Origin: Comamonadaceae bacterium
GTDB lineage: Bacteria > Pseudomonadota > Gammaproteobacteria > Burkholderiales > Burkholderiaceae_C
DNA: 64,000 bases
Assembly (NCBI GenBank): GCA_027484575.1
Contig: JAIXSQ010000004.1
Coordinates: forward strand, 62,001-126,000
Direction of reading: 5' to 3'
Part shown: positions 1 to 12,866 of the stretch, piece after piece
Layout: each line of letters starts with the position of its first letter
Position numbering within the stretch: the first letter of the stretch is position 1
Translations under genes and position numbers: made by a program
Notes under the pieces: model-generated
Told to the model about the DNA's origin: nothing
Seen by the model: only the letters and a program-made list of their open reading frames with translations
Database searches by the model: none

Positions 1-144
1 GTGACGGCCTTCCCCGCCTTGTTCACCGTCTCCTTCGACGAACGGCTCCACCTCGCCCTGCGTTCCTGGGCCGAGGATGACCACCTGCGGGACCGACCTC
101 CGCCTCTCGCGCACAGCATCGCGCACTGCTGCTATCGCATTTGA
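1..144 (+). CDS. 3' end of an unidentified gene, cut by the window edge
   Basis: The frame is open from the first base to a TGA at 142-144 and reads 47 residues ending in HCCYRI. It precedes the cus-type efflux genes on the same strand with a 69-base gap, so it may be the tail of the gene that starts this operon. I do not recognise the family. It could also be a chance open frame, since GC-rich DNA gives long ones. Confidence 0.3.
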   Translation: MTAFPALFTVSFDERLHLALRSWAEDDHLRDRPPPLAHSIAHCCYRI

Positions 145-213
145 TCTCCTGAAGCCGCCCGCTTGAGGGGTCGCGGTTTTGCCGCGGCCCTGTTCCGGAC
201 TTCAGGAGTTCCC

Positions 214-1524
214 ATGGATTCGCACATCCTCAGGAGGCCGCACGGCCTCCGACTGGCCCCGCCGCTCGTGTGGGTGCTGTCGCTGGCACTCGGCATCTGC
301 CCCGCCTTCGCTCAGACCTCGCTCTCGCTCGAACGCGCGGTCGCCGACGCGGCCGCGCGTTCGCCGCTCGTGGGCGCCTCCGACGCACAGGCTCGAGCCG
401 CGCGCGAGATGGCCGTGGCCGCCGGCCAGCTGCCCGATCCCGTGCTCAAGCTCGGCCTCAACAACCTGCCGGTCGACGGGCCCGACCGGTACAGCGTCAC
501 CCGCGACTTCATGACGATGCGCTCGGTCGGGGTGATGCAGGAGCTGACCCGCGCCGACAAGCGCAAGGCGCGGGAGGCCCGCGCCCAGCGCGAGGTGGAA
601 CTTGCGCAGGTGGCACGCCAGGCCACGGTCGCCGACGCGCTGCGGGACGCAGCGATGGCCTGGCTCGAACGCTCGTACCTGGAAGCGATGCGCGAGCTGA
701 TGCAGGACCAGGTGACGCAGGCGGAACTGCAGGTCCAGGCCGCGGAGACGCTGTACCGCAGCGGCAAGGGCTCGCAGGCAGAAGTCTTCTCGGCCCGTGG
801 ATCGGTCGAGCAACTGCGTGATGCGCTGGCGCAGGTCGACCGTCAGGTGGCAGTCGCGACCCTCCAACTGGGTCGGTGGGTCGGCGAGGGTGCCCGGCTG
901 CCGCTGGGGCCACGGCCCGTGCTCACCCTGCCGGCCTGGACCGGAGGCGTCCTCGCCGAGCATCTGGCCCAGCACCCGCAGGTCGCCGCCGCGGCGCAAC
1001 AGGAGGCCATCGCCGACAGCGATGCCGGAGTGGCGCGCGCCGCGCGGTCGTCCGACTGGAGCGTGGAGCTGATGTACAGCCAGCGCGGCCAGGCCTACTC
1101 CAACATGGTGTCGATCAACCTCTCGGTGCCGCTGCAGTGGGACCGGAGCGACCGGCAGGACCGGGAGCTGGCGGCGAAGCTGGCCGGCATCGACGAGGCG
1201 CGTGCGCGCCGCGAGGAACTGCAGCGCGCACACGAAGCCGAGGTGCGCGCGATGCTCGCCGAGTGGCGCAGCCACGAGGACCGCCTGCGGCGCTACGACG
1301 CGTCGCTGCTGCCCTTGGCCAGCCAGCGCAGCGAAGCGGCCATTGCGTCCTACCGTGCCGGTTCCGGCCCGCTGACGGCGGTGCTCGATGCCCGGCGCAA
1401 CGAAGTCGAGGTGCGCCTGGAGCGTCTGCGCATCGAGATGGACCGTGCCCGCATCTGGGCGCAGCTGAACTACCTGCTGCCGTCGCACGACGGCACCCAA
1501 GACAAGCCGGAGGTGACCCGATGA
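214..1524 (+). CDS. cusC: CusC/TolC-family outer-membrane efflux protein
   Basis: Outer-membrane channel of a tripartite heavy-metal pump, forming the exit duct for the adaptor and RND protein encoded next. The 436-residue product has an N-terminal signal peptide (hydrophobic LAPPLVWVLSLALG, then cleavage near AFA-QT) and two Ala/Arg/Glu-rich helical halves typical of the OEP family. I placed the start at ATG 214 because AGGAG lies 6 bases upstream. An in-frame TTG at 163 would add 17 residues with no ribosome site. The stop overlaps the start of cusB (ATGA), so the three genes are translationally coupled. The symbol follows the operon, whose RND protein has the Cu/Ag signature. Confidence 0.9.
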   Translation: MDSHILRRPHGLRLAPPLVWVLSLALGICPAFAQTSLSLERAVADAAARSPLVGASDAQARAAREMAVAAGQLPDPVLKLGLNNLPVDGPDRYSVTRDFMTMRSVGVMQELTRADKRKAREARAQREVELAQVARQATVADALRDAAMAWLERSYLEAMRELMQDQVTQAELQVQAAETLYRSGKGSQAEVFSARGSVEQLRDALAQVDRQVAVATLQLGRWVGEGARLPLGPRPVLTLPAWTGGVLAEHLAQHPQVAAAAQQEAIADSDAGVARAARSSDWSVELMYSQRGQAYSNMVSINLSVPLQWDRSDRQDRELAAKLAGIDEARARREELQRAHEAEVRAMLAEWRSHEDRLRRYDASLLPLASQRSEAAIASYRAGSGPLTAVLDARRNEVEVRLERLRIEMDRARIWAQLNYLLPSHDGTQDKPEVTR

Positions 1525-3149
1525 ACACTCGACAGATCGTTGGGACGGTGGGTGCCGTCATGGCGCTGGCGCTGGGCGGCTATGCGCTCTACCAGCTCGG
1601 CATGCAGCGCGGCATGGGGCATACGGGTGCCGGGCAGGTCAGTCTGGCGGGCCCATCCGCAGCCGAAGACCCGACCAGCAGCATCGCCGCCGGCGAAGCC
1701 GCGACGCGGCGCCACATCAAGCAGGGCATCAAGGCCGGCGATGTCGATCCGGCCACGGGCAAGCCGATCCTCTACTACCACGACCCCATGGTGCCGGGCA
1801 AACGCTTCGACGCGCCGGCCAAGTCGCCCTTCATGGACATGATGCTGGTGCCCGTCTACGGCGGCGCCGGTGGCGACGACACCGGCACGGTCACGGTCAG
1901 CCCGCGCATCCAGCAGAACCTCGGCGTGCGCACGGCCGAAGTGGTGGAAGGCGTGCTGCGGCCGATCGTCACTGCGGTCGGCAGCATCGCGTGGAACGAA
2001 CGCGACCAGTCGGTGGTGCAGGCTCGGGCGACGGGCTACATCGAGAAGCTGCATGTGCGCGCGACGCTCGATCGCGTGCGGGCCGGCCAGCCGTTCGCCG
2101 ACCTCTACGTGCCCGAGTGGGTCGCCGCCCAGGAGGAGTACCTCGCCGTCAGGCGCTTCGCTGCCGGCGATGCCGGGCTGGTCGCCGCCGCACGCCAGCG
2201 CCTGCTGCTGGCCGGCATGAGCGAGTCCCAGGTCGCCAAGGTCGAAGCGGCGGGCGCAGTGCAGCCGCGCATCACGCTCGTCGCGCCCTCCACCGGCGTG
2301 GTCGCCGAACTGGTCGCCCGCGAAGGCATGACGGTGGCACCGGGCATGATGCTGGCGCGCATCAATGGCCTGGCCAGTGTCTGGGCGAATGCCGAGCTGC
2401 CTGAGAGCCAGGCCGCGCTGGTGCGGCCCGGCAGCCAGGTCGAGGCGCGCAGCCCCGGAGCGCCGGGAGCCGTGTTCCGCGGCACCGTGCAGGCGCTGCT
2501 GCCCGAGGTGAACCCCAGCACGCGCACGCTCAAGGCGCGCGTGCAGCTGGCCAACCCCGAGGGGCAACTGGTGCCAGGCCTGTTGGTGACGATGCAGTTC
2601 ATGGACACGCGCGCGGGCAAGTCCTTGCTGGTGCCGACCGAAGCGGTGATTCAGACCGGCCGACGTGCCGTCGTCATGGTGGCCGAAGAAGGTGGGCGCT
2701 TCGCCCCGGTCGATGTCGAGACGGGGCTGGAGACCGGCGGCCAGACCGAGATCCGGCGCGGCCTGAAAGCGGGGCAGCGTGTGGTCGTCTCGTCGCAGTT
2801 CCTGATCGACTCCGAGGCCAGCCTGAAGGGCGTGGAGGCGCGGCTCAACAACCAGCCGGCTCCTACAGCCGCCAACACCGCCCCGCGGCACAGCGGTCAG
2901 GGACTGATCGAGTCGCTGGACCGCGAGAGCGTGACGCTGAGCCACGGTCCCATTCCGAGCATCGGCATGGGCGCGATGACGATGGAGTTCAAGTTGCCGC
3001 CCCCGCAGCAGCGGCCGCGCGGCCTGGCCGTGGGTGACAAGGTGGACTTCGAGTTCTACGTCGATCCGACCGACGGACCGACGGTCACCACGCTCAGGCT
3101 GCTGCCGCCCGCCGCACCCGCCACCACGGCTTCGGGAGCCTCGCGATGA
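1521..3149 (+). CDS. cusB: CusB-type periplasmic adaptor with a fused CusF-like domain
   Basis: Periplasmic membrane-fusion protein of the Cus-type pump, 542 residues. It has one N-terminal membrane anchor ([15 protein letters not shown]). A heavy-metal-binding segment at about residues 84-113 ([13 protein letters not shown], then [10 protein letters not shown]) is followed by the barrel and lipoyl hairpin of HlyD-like adaptors. Residues from about 456 to the end resemble the small copper chaperone CusF ([20 protein letters not shown], then VGDKVDFEF), so the adaptor and metallochaperone are fused. The Trp that caps copper in E. coli CusF appears replaced (GMGAMTM). It overlaps cusC by 4 bases and cusA by 4 bases. 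Confidence 0.9.
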   Translation: MNTRQIVGTVGAVMALALGGYALYQLGMQRGMGHTGAGQVSLAGPSAAEDPTSSIAAGEAATRRHIKQGIKAGDVDPATGKPILYYHDPMVPGKRFDAPAKSPFMDMMLVPVYGGAGGDDTGTVTVSPRIQQNLGVRTAEVVEGVLRPIVTAVGSIAWNERDQSVVQARATGYIEKLHVRATLDRVRAGQPFADLYVPEWVAAQEEYLAVRRFAAGDAGLVAAARQRLLLAGMSESQVAKVEAAGAVQPRITLVAPSTGVVAELVAREGMTVAPGMMLARINGLASVWANAELPESQAALVRPGSQVEARSPGAPGAVFRGTVQALLPEVNPSTRTLKARVQLANPEGQLVPGLLVTMQFMDTRAGKSLLVPTEAVIQTGRRAVVMVAEEGGRFAPVDVETGLETGGQTEIRRGLKAGQRVVVSSQFLIDSEASLKGVEARLNNQPAPTAANTAPRHSGQGLIESLDRESVTLSHGPIPSIGMGAMTMEFKLPPPQQRPRGLAVGDKVDFEFYVDPTDGPTVTTLRLLPPAAPATTASGASR

Positions 3150-6100
3150 TCGCCGCGCTGATCCGCTGGTCCATCGTCAACCGCTTCCTCGTACTGCTGG
3201 CGACGGTCATCGTCACCGCCTGGGGCCTTTGGGCGGTGCAGCGCACGCCGCTGGACGCGCTGCCCGACCTGTCGGACGTGCAGGTCATCATCCGCACGCC
3301 CTACCCGGGGCAGGCGCCGCGCATCGTCGAGAACCAGGTCACCTACCCGCTGACGACGACGATGCTGTCGGTGCCGGGGGCGAAGGTCGTGCGCGGCTAC
3401 TCCTTTTTCGGCGACAGCTTCGTCTACGTGCTGTTCGACGATGGCACCGACCCCTACTGGGCACGCTCGCGGGTGCTGGAGTACCTGAACCAGGTACAGG
3501 CGCGGCTGCCTGCCGCCGCCAAGCCGGCATTGGGGCCCGACGCCACCGGCGTGGGCTGGATCTACCAGTATGCGCTGGTGGACCGCAGCGGCAGCATGGA
3601 CGCCGGCCAACTGCGCGCGCTGCAGGACTGGTTCCTGAAGTACGAGCTGAAGACGGTGCCCAACGTGGCGGAGGTGGCGTCGGTCGGCGGAATGGTGCGC
3701 CAGTACCAGGTGCTGCTCGACCCTGACAAGCTCGCGGCCTACAACATCCCGCATGGCGCGGTGATCGACGCGATCCGAAATGCCAACCAGGAGGCGGGCG
3801 GGTCGGTGCTGGAGCTCGGCGAGGCCGAGTACGTGGTGCGGGCCTCGGGCCTGCTGGCGACGCTGGACGACTTCCGCAAGATCCCGCTCAACGCCACCGA
3901 CGCCGGCGTCAGCGTGCGGCTGGGCGACGTGGCGCGCGTGCAGGTCGGCCCCGAGATGCGCCGCGGCATCGGCGAACTCGACGGCGAAGGCGAGGCCACC
4001 GGCGGCGTGATCGTCATGCGCTCGGGCAAGAACGCACTGGAGACTATCGCGGCCGTCAAGGCAAAGATCGAATCGCTGCAGGCCAGCCTGCCGAAGGGCG
4101 TCGAGATCGTGCCGACCTACGACCGCTCCAACCTGATCGAGCGGGCCGTCGAGAACCTGAGCCACAAGCTGATCGAGGAGTTCATCGTCGTCGCGCTGGT
4201 GTGCGTGGTGTTCCTGTTCCACCTGCGCTCGGCGTTTGTCGCCATCGTCACGCTGCCGCTGGGCATCCTCGCCAGCTTCATCGTCATGCACTACCAGGGC
4301 GTGAATGCCAACGTGATGTCGCTGGGCGGCATTGCCATCGCCATCGGCGCGATGGTCGATGCGGCGGTGGTGATGATCGAGAACGCGCACAAGCACATCG
4401 AGGCCTGGCGGCACGAGCACCCAGGCGAAGACCTGAAGGGCGAGGCGCAGTGGCGCGTCGTCGGCGACGCCGCGGTCGAGGTCGGGCCGGCGCTGTTTTT
4501 CTCGCTGCTCATCATCACGCTGAGCTTCATCCCGGTGTTCACGCTGGAGGCGCAGGAAGGACGGCTGTTCGCGCCGCTGGCCTACACCAAGACCTATGCG
4601 ATGGCGGCGTCGGCCGGGCTCGCGGTGACGCTGGTGCCGGTGCTGATGGGCTACCTGATCCGAGGGCGCATCCCCGACGAGCGGCGCAACCCGCTGAACC
4701 GCGCGCTGATCGCGATCTACCGGCCGCTGCTCGACGGCGTGCTGGCCTGGCCAAAGGCGACGATCGCCGTCGCCGTGCTGCTGCTGGCCAGCACTGCGTG
4801 GCCGATCCTGAAGATCGGCAGTGAGTTCATGCCGCCGTTGGACGAGGGCGACCTGCTCTACATGCCCACCGCGCTGCCGGGCCTGTCAGCGGGCAAGGCG
4901 GCGGAGCTGCTGCAGCAAACCGACCGGCTGATCAAGACGCTGCCGGAAGTGCAATCGGTCTACGGCAAGGCCGGCCGCGCCGAGACTGCCACCGACCCGG
5001 CGCCGATGGAGATGTTCGAGACGACGATCCAGTTCAAGCCCAAGGACCAGTGGCGCGACGGCATGACGAGCGACAGGCTGGTCGAGGAGCTGGACCGCAT
5101 CGTCAAGGTGCCGGGGCTGTCCAACATCTGGGTGCCGCCGATCCGCAACCGCATCGACATGCTGGCCACCGGCATCAAGAGCCCGGTGGGCGTGAAGGTG
5201 GCGGGCACCGACCTGGCCGAGATCGACCGCATCGCCGGTGAGATCGAGAAGGCGGTGAAGGGCGTGCCCGGCGTGAGCAGCGCGCTGGCCGAACGGCTGA
5301 CGGGTGGACGCTATGTCGATGTCATCATCAACCGGGACGCTGCGGCCCGCTATGGCATGAACATCGCCGACGTGCAGTCGGTGATCAGCGCCGCGGTCGG
5401 CGGCGACAACGTCGGCGAGACGGTGGAAGGCCTGCAGCGCTTCCCGATCAACGTGCGGTATCCGAGGGAGACGCGCGATTCCTTGGCGAAGCTTCGCACG
5501 CTGCCCATCGTCACGCCGCGCGGTGCGCGCATCGTGCTGTCGGACGTGGCCGAGCTGCGCATCAGCGACGGCCCGCCGATGCTGCGCAGCGAGAACGCCC
5601 GTCTGGCAGGCTTCGTCTATGTGGACATCCGCGGGCGCGACCTGAAGTCGGCGGTGCAGGACATGCAGAAGGTCGTGGCCGAACAGGTGAAGCTGACGCC
5701 GGGCTACTCGGTGTCGTGGTCGGGCCAGTTCGAGTTCCTGGAACGGGCCACGGCCAAGCTCAAGGTCGTCGTCCCCTTCACGCTGGGCATCATCTTCGTG
5801 CTGCTGTACCTGACCTTCCGGCGCTTCGACGAGGCGCTGCTGATCCTGGCGACGCTGCCGTTTGCGCTGATCGGCGGCTTCTGGCTGCTCTACCTGCTGG
5901 GCTACAACCTCAGCGTGGCCGGAGCGATCGGCTTCATCGCGCTGGCCGGCGTGGCCGCCGAGTTCGGCGTGATCATGCTGCTGTACCTGAAGCAGGCTTG
6001 GGAGGCGCGGCTGGCGCGAGGGCAGGGCGGTGATGCTGACCTGCTCGATGCCATCCGCGAGGGCGCGGTGCTGCGCGTGCGGCCGAAGGCGATGACGGTG

Positions 6101-6337
6101 GCCGTGATCATCGCCGGCCTGGTGCCCATCATGTTCGGCGGCGGAACCGGTTCCGAGGTGATGCAGCGCATTGCCGCACCGATGGTTGGCGGCATGGTGA
6201 CGGCACCGCTCCTATCGATGTTCGTCGTGCCGGCGATCTACCGGCTGATGCGCAGGCGCAGGGTCGCCGCAGGGGGAGAAGCCGGCGTTGATCCCGGAAG
6301 CGCGTCGATGCCCACGCCGGTGCCCTCAGCGACATGA
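3146..6337 (+). CDS. cusA: CusA-type heavy-metal RND transporter (Cu/Ag)
   Basis: Inner-membrane proton antiporter of 1063 residues, the usual length for HME-RND pumps, with twelve membrane helices and two large periplasmic loops. The TM4 signature reads [15 protein letters not shown] at about residues 399-413. This is the AIG-DAA-IEN pattern of the HME4 class that exports monovalent copper and silver, rather than the DFG-DGA-VEN of Zn/Co/Cd pumps. The periplasmic part is Met-rich in places ([26 protein letters not shown]), as expected for stepwise Met-mediated transfer. It is the last gene of a coupled cusCBA set. No regulator is visible in the window, so it presumably lies to the left. Confidence 0.93.
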   Translation: MIAALIRWSIVNRFLVLLATVIVTAWGLWAVQRTPLDALPDLSDVQVIIRTPYPGQAPRIVENQVTYPLTTTMLSVPGAKVVRGYSFFGDSFVYVLFDDGTDPYWARSRVLEYLNQVQARLPAAAKPALGPDATGVGWIYQYALVDRSGSMDAGQLRALQDWFLKYELKTVPNVAEVASVGGMVRQYQVLLDPDKLAAYNIPHGAVIDAIRNANQEAGGSVLELGEAEYVVRASGLLATLDDFRKIPLNATDAGVSVRLGDVARVQVGPEMRRGIGELDGEGEATGGVIVMRSGKNALETIAAVKAKIESLQASLPKGVEIVPTYDRSNLIERAVENLSHKLIEEFIVVALVCVVFLFHLRSAFVAIVTLPLGILASFIVMHYQGVNANVMSLGGIAIAIGAMVDAAVVMIENAHKHIEAWRHEHPGEDLKGEAQWRVVGDAAVEVGPALFFSLLIITLSFIPVFTLEAQEGRLFAPLAYTKTYAMAASAGLAVTLVPVLMGYLIRGRIPDERRNPLNRALIAIYRPLLDGVLAWPKATIAVAVLLLASTAWPILKIGSEFMPPLDEGDLLYMPTALPGLSAGKAAELLQQTDRLIKTLPEVQSVYGKAGRAETATDPAPMEMFETTIQFKPKDQWRDGMTSDRLVEELDRIVKVPGLSNIWVPPIRNRIDMLATGIKSPVGVKVAGTDLAEIDRIAGEIEKAVKGVPGVSSALAERLTGGRYVDVIINRDAAARYGMNIADVQSVISAAVGGDNVGETVEGLQRFPINVRYPRETRDSLAKLRTLPIVTPRGARIVLSDVAELRISDGPPMLRSENARLAGFVYVDIRGRDLKSAVQDMQKVVAEQVKLTPGYSVSWSGQFEFLERATAKLKVVVPFTLGIIFVLLYLTFRRFDEALLILATLPFALIGGFWLLYLLGYNLSVAGAIGFIALAGVAAEFGVIMLLYLKQAWEARLARGQGGDADLLDAIREGAVLRVRPKAMTVAVIIAGLVPIMFGGGTGSEVMQRIAAPMVGGMVTAPLLSMFVVPAIYRLMRRRRVAAGGEAGVDPGSASMPTPVPSAT

Positions 6338-6377
6338 CGGAAGGCGGGGGAGGCGGCGGCTGCCGCCCCCGGCCTAG

Positions 6378-7034
6378 CTAGCGCTTCGCCTTCGCCACTT
6401 CTTCGGCCACGAGGGCGGCGAGCTGGTCCGGCCCAAAGCTGGGCAGGCTTCGCCCGTTCACGAAGAAGGTGGGGGTCTTGTTGACCTGTAGCGCGGTGAG
6501 GTCCTCGACATCCTGAGCCAGCAGCGCCTGCATCTCGGGCCGCGCCATGTCCTCGCGGGCCCGCTCCAGGTCCAGGCCGGCGGCCTTCGCGATCTCGAAG
6601 GTGAGGTCGGGGTTCGGGCGCCCGTGGTCGGCCCAGATCGGCTGCTCCTGCAGCACGGCTTCGAGCACTGGCTGGTACCTGCCCTGGCGCTTGGCCGCTT
6701 CGAGCAGCTTCACCACCTGGTCGGACCCCTGGTGGAAGGGCGCGTAGCGGATGACCAGCCGCACGTCGTCCGGGTACTTCGCCATGAGGCTCTTGACGAT
6801 CGGATAGAACGCCCGGCAGGTCTCGCAGGCCGGGTCGAAGAACTCGACGATGGTGACCGGCGCGCCCTGGGGCCCGAGCACGGGCGAGTGCATGCGCACG
6901 AGGCGGGTCTGCTCGGCGCGGACCGTCTGGTCCTGGGCGCTCTGCGTCTGCTTCCGGTAGAGACCGACGCCCACGAGGAAGGCGGCGACCACGAGGATCA
7001 GGACGCCGCCGACGGCGAGCTTCTTGGTATTCAT
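6378..7034 (-). CDS. DsbA-like thioredoxin-fold protein, membrane-anchored
   Basis: The 218-residue product has an N-terminal membrane segment (VGGVLILVVAAFLVGVGLY) and a DsbA/DSBA-like oxidoreductase domain facing the periplasm. The redox motif is Cys70-Glu-Thr-Cys73 in FFDPACETCRAFYP, and a cis-Pro loop is visible as NKTPTFFVNG. The start overlaps the 3' end of the upstream dsbB-like gene by 4 bases, so the pair would work as oxidase and thiol donor. It is the last gene of the long minus-strand czc-like series and converges on cusA 40 bases away. The likely role is forming disulfides in, or reloading, periplasmic metal-binding proteins. That role is inferred from neighbours. Confidence 0.85.
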   Translation of the reverse strand: MNTKKLAVGGVLILVVAAFLVGVGLYRKQTQSAQDQTVRAEQTRLVRMHSPVLGPQGAPVTIVEFFDPACETCRAFYPIVKSLMAKYPDDVRLVIRYAPFHQGSDQVVKLLEAAKRQGRYQPVLEAVLQEQPIWADHGRPNPDLTFEIAKAAGLDLERAREDMARPEMQALLAQDVEDLTALQVNKTPTFFVNGRSLPSFGPDQLAALVAEEVAKAKR

Positions 7035-7492
7035 GCGCGGGTCTTTCGCAGGTAGGCGGTCAGGAAGGCCACGATGGCCGCGAAGGCCAGCAGGGCCAGC
7101 CACGGGATCTGGATGTCGCCGAGGATCACCAGCTTCTGGTCGCTGCAGGACGGGCCGGCTCCGCAGGGGATCCACCACTGCGGCACCCAGCCCGCGATGA
7201 GTGCGGTGTGATAGCCCGCCACGGCGACGCCGCCCAGCGCCAGTGGCATGGCGTAGATGGCGCCGCGCCGGTCGTTGCCGAAGGCCGCCATGCCCAGGAT
7301 CACCGCGAGCGGGAACATCAGGATGCGCTGGTACCAGCAAAGCTGGCAGGGCGTCATGCCCATCACCTCGCCGATGAACAGCGCGGCGAACGTCGACAGC
7401 AGGGCGACAGCCCATGCGGCAGACAGCCAGATCCATCCGCTGCCCGATCGGCTGGCCGGGGGGTGGCCGGCTGTCGCGTTCGCGCTGCTCAT
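7031..7492 (-). CDS. DsbB-family disulfide bond formation protein
   Basis: Integral membrane quinone-dependent oxidase of DsbB type, 153 residues with four predicted helices. Both required cysteine pairs are present: Cys49/Cys52 in MTPCQLCWYQR and Cys110/Cys116 in WIPCGAGPSCS. This pattern is diagnostic of the family. It overlaps the DsbA-like gene by 4 bases and follows the lipoprotein gene after about 120 bases that contain a tiny Cys-rich frame. A dedicated DsbA/DsbB pair in a metal efflux cluster is less common than the house-keeping copy and suggests accessory redox upkeep of exported metal-binding proteins. Confidence 0.88.
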   Translation of the reverse strand: MSSANATAGHPPASRSGSGWIWLSAAWAVALLSTFAALFIGEVMGMTPCQLCWYQRILMFPLAVILGMAAFGNDRRGAIYAMPLALGGVAVAGYHTALIAGWVPQWWIPCGAGPSCSDQKLVILGDIQIPWLALLAFAAIVAFLTAYLRKTRA

Positions 7493-7537
7493 GAGGCTTG
7501 AAGTGACACTGCAGGATGACTCGGGGTGCTCAGCGGC

Positions 7538-7603
7538 TCAGCCGCGACCGCAGCGACCGTTGCAAGGGCCGCAACTTTTGCAGACGCCGGTCGCGAGATG
7601 CAT
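7538..7603 (-). CDS. Possible 21-residue Cys-rich micropeptide
   Basis: Between the lipoprotein and dsbB genes the minus strand has ATG at 7603 and TGA at 7538-7540. It encodes 21 residues with four cysteines in the pattern C-x2-C-x2-C-x3-C (VCKSCGPCNGRCGRG). There is only a weak purine stretch (TTGAAG) upstream, overlapping the lipoprotein stop. The cysteine spacing would suit metal binding, and its place in a metal operon followed by a disulfide pair makes it worth noting. At this length it may be chance. Confidence 0.25.
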   Translation of the reverse strand: MHLATGVCKSCGPCNGRCGRG

Positions 7604-7613
7604 GTCCACGACT

Positions 7614-8177
7614 TCAACCGCGGAGGTCCAGATCTGCCACCAGCTTTGAAGCCTGTGCGCCTGCCTTCACCGACTCAGCCTGAGCCATCTGCCAGCTGAA
7701 GCTGGTTCCCCAGGCCCAGCCCGAGCCGACCAGCTCAACCACTCGCAGGTCGCCGGCGCGGCCTTCAACACTCACGTCGATGCTCCGCCCCTCCCATTGC
7801 GCGGACACGCGATGTGCTCCGGGCTTCAGGCGCAGCCGTACCAACGACACCGGGATGGTCGCCGCGGTGGCGGCGCCATCGACCGCCACAGGCACCACCA
7901 CACTGGCATCTCCCCAGCGGCTGCGCAGCACGTACACCGTCAGCGAGGCGGGGTCAGCCTCGAAGCGTTTGGCCTCGGCCTCGACGGCGTCGGTTGGCAC
8001 GGCGGTCGGCGTGCAGGTCAGCGTCGGTCGGTAGCTCTTGCCGATGCGGTAGCAGTAGGTACCGTCGGCGTTGACGGCACGCAACGGTTTGGTCATGCAC
8101 CCGGCCAGCGGTGCAATGCCAACCACCGCCAGGCCAAGCAACAGGGTTCTGCGTTGGGGCAGGACTGGCTCGCTCAT
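7614..8177 (-). CDS. Putative lipoprotein with DUF2846-like domain
   Basis: 187 residues with an N-terminal RR-containing signal and lipobox LAGC (APLAGC, Cys27), so it is predicted to be a lipid-anchored periplasmic protein. The middle (ASLTVYVLRSRWG, then LVRLRLKPGAHRVSAQWEG) has the beta-sandwich look of DUF2846 proteins: an opening strand, a short 'dg' turn and the G-x-H-x-V strand. Its function is unknown in that family. It lies 13 bases downstream of a His-rich periplasmic protein gene and is clearly part of the czc-like operon. The assignment to DUF2846 is by eye only. Confidence 0.72.
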   Translation of the reverse strand: MSEPVLPQRRTLLLGLAVVGIAPLAGCMTKPLRAVNADGTYCYRIGKSYRPTLTCTPTAVPTDAVEAEAKRFEADPASLTVYVLRSRWGDASVVVPVAVDGAATAATIPVSLVRLRLKPGAHRVSAQWEGRSIDVSVEGRAGDLRVVELVGSGWAWGTSFSWQMAQAESVKAGAQASKLVADLDLRG

Positions 8178-8190
8178 GATGAACTCCGGT

Positions 8191-8580
8191 CTACTTCAGC
8201 GCAAAGCGCACGGTGCCGGCTGGCTTGCCAGCGATGGTCACCAGAGCCACGACCTTGGTGCCGGGGCCGACCTTGAAGGTGCCCGAGGCTTCGAGCTTGT
8301 TGCCTGCCGGCTTGAGCTCGACTTCCTGCTTCTCGGCGCCTGTGAGCAGCGTCAGCTTGGCGCTGGCCTTGGATACGTCCGTCGGCTTGCCGTGGTCACG
8401 CAGGTGCAACTGGATCACCGTGGGCTTGGCGACCAGTTCGTAGTCGATGTCCTTGACCTCGACGACCACACCGCCATGCATCGGCTTGTGCTCATGTGCG
8501 TGGTCGTGCTTGTCGCCGGCGGCGAAGGCTGAGCCAGCTAGGGTCAGGGCGATGGCGGCGAGCAGGGTTCGCGTCTTCAT
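8191..8580 (-). CDS. Small His-rich periplasmic protein of unknown function
   Basis: 129 residues with a clear Sec signal peptide (TLLAAIALTLAGSAFA-AG). The mature protein opens with a metal-ligand rich stretch (DKHDHAHEHKPMHGG) and continues as a single beta-rich domain (EVKDIDYELVAK, then VKVGPGTK-type strands). Proteins of this kind accompany czc-like pumps and are thought to buffer periplasmic metal, but I cannot name a characterised homologue. It sits 40 bases after the RND pump gene in the same transcript. The mature sequence contains no cysteine, so the ligands would be His, Asp, Glu and Met. Confidence 0.75.
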   Translation of the reverse strand: MKTRTLLAAIALTLAGSAFAAGDKHDHAHEHKPMHGGVVVEVKDIDYELVAKPTVIQLHLRDHGKPTDVSKASAKLTLLTGAEKQEVELKPAGNKLEASGTFKVGPGTKVVALVTIAGKPAGTVRFALK

Positions 8581-8620
8581 GGGTGTCCTTTTGGGGTGGT
8601 GGGTGGGAACAGGGGAGAGC

Positions 8621-11740
<3,120 letters not shown>

Positions 11741-11741
11741 G

Positions 11742-12866
11742 TCAGCGCACCTGGTTGATCAAGGTGGCGCCTTGCGTCGCGACCCGGTCACCGGCCGCGA
11801 GCCCCGAGGTGATTGCGGCGTTGACCCCGTCCAGCGGCGCGGTGGTCACGGTGCGGGGTTCAAATCGCTCGGGGGCAGTCTTGACCCAGACGACGGTCTG
11901 GTTGGCCGGGTTCTTCATGAGCGAGGCCACCGGTACCGAGATGCCTTTGACCCTGTCCTTGGTCTGTACGAAGACGCGCACCGGCTGGCCGACGGCCAGC
12001 ATGTTGAGCGCTTCTCCCTGGGCGCGGAAGGCCAGCGGGAGTGCTTGCTCTCGCAGGCTGCGCGAGGCGCCGATGAAGGTGAGCGGCACACGCTTGTCGC
12101 CCAAGGCAACCGTCGCCGTGCCGATGTTCGCAGCAATCGTTGCATCGAAGGCCAGCGCCTCGATGCGCAGGCGCGAAGGGTCGACGATCTCGAAGACCAG
12201 TTCGCGTGCATCCACCACCTGGCCGGCCACCACATGGGCCGAGGCGATCACGCCCGACACCGGCGCCACCAGCGCCTCGCGGGTAGACAGGCCAGATCCC
12301 ACGGCCGAGATGCGCGCCGACAGGCTGGACGCTTCGCTCTCGGCGGCTTCGATCTCCTTGCGCGGCACCGTGTCGGCAAGCTCCTGCAGACGCGCGATGC
12401 GCTTGTCGGCCAGGGCCTTCGCGGCACGCAGCTCGGCCAGCTGCGCAGCCTGGTTCGAAAGTTCGATGGGCGCAGCCGACGGCACGACATAGGCCAGCAC
12501 CTCGCCCTTGCGCACCGCCTGCCCTGCGTTCGGCAGGCCGCGCGGCCCCGGCTCGATGCGGCCGGCGTTCAGCGGCTGCACCTTGCCGCCGGCGTTCGGG
12601 TCCATCAGCACCTTGGCCCCCAGTTCCACAGTGCGTGGCAGTTCGGCGGCTTCGGTGATGACGGTGCGCACGCCGAGTTGCCGCTGTGCGGGCTTGGGCA
12701 GAAAGACGCTGCCGTCGGGCTGGCGCTGCGGGCCGTTGGCGCTGGGCGCAGCGGGCGCATCGCCATGGTCATGTCCGGGACCGGCAAGGGCTGGCGTGCT
12801 CACGCCAACCCAAAGGTTCAGGCCCAGCACCAGGGTGGTCAGGCAGAAGAGGCGGTTCGAGGTCAT
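11742..12866 (-). CDS. CzcB-like periplasmic adaptor (membrane fusion protein)
   Basis: 374 residues with a signal sequence (LTTLVLGLNLWVGVSTPALA-GP) followed by a His/Asp patch (GHDHGD). The body has the order expected of CzcB/HlyD adaptors: barrel-sandwich (GPRGLPNAGQAVRKGEVLAYV), an alpha hairpin (AELRAAKALADKRIARLQEL) and a return strand (APVSGVIASAHVVAGQVVD). The start overlaps the previous gene by 4 bases (ATGA) and the stop lies 1 base before the RND start, so it is tightly coupled to both. Unlike the CusB homologue in this window it has no YHD-MVP metal segment and no CusF domain. Confidence 0.9.
   Translation of the reverse strand: MTSNRLFCLTTLVLGLNLWVGVSTPALAGPGHDHGDAPAAPSANGPQRQPDGSVFLPKPAQRQLGVRTVITEAAELPRTVELGAKVLMDPNAGGKVQPLNAGRIEPGPRGLPNAGQAVRKGEVLAYVVPSAAPIELSNQAAQLAELRAAKALADKRIARLQELADTVPRKEIEAAESEASSLSARISAVGSGLSTREALVAPVSGVIASAHVVAGQVVDARELVFEIVDPSRLRIEALAFDATIAANIGTATVALGDKRVPLTFIGASRSLREQALPLAFRAQGEALNMLAVGQPVRVFVQTKDRVKGISVPVASLMKNPANQTVVWVKTAPERFEPRTVTTAPLDGVNAAITSGLAAGDRVATQGATLINQVR

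Noticed and set aside
163..213. Longer start for the CusC-like protein at TTG 163
   Set aside because: No ribosome site upstream. ATG 214 has AGGAG at the correct spacing and begins closer to the signal peptide.
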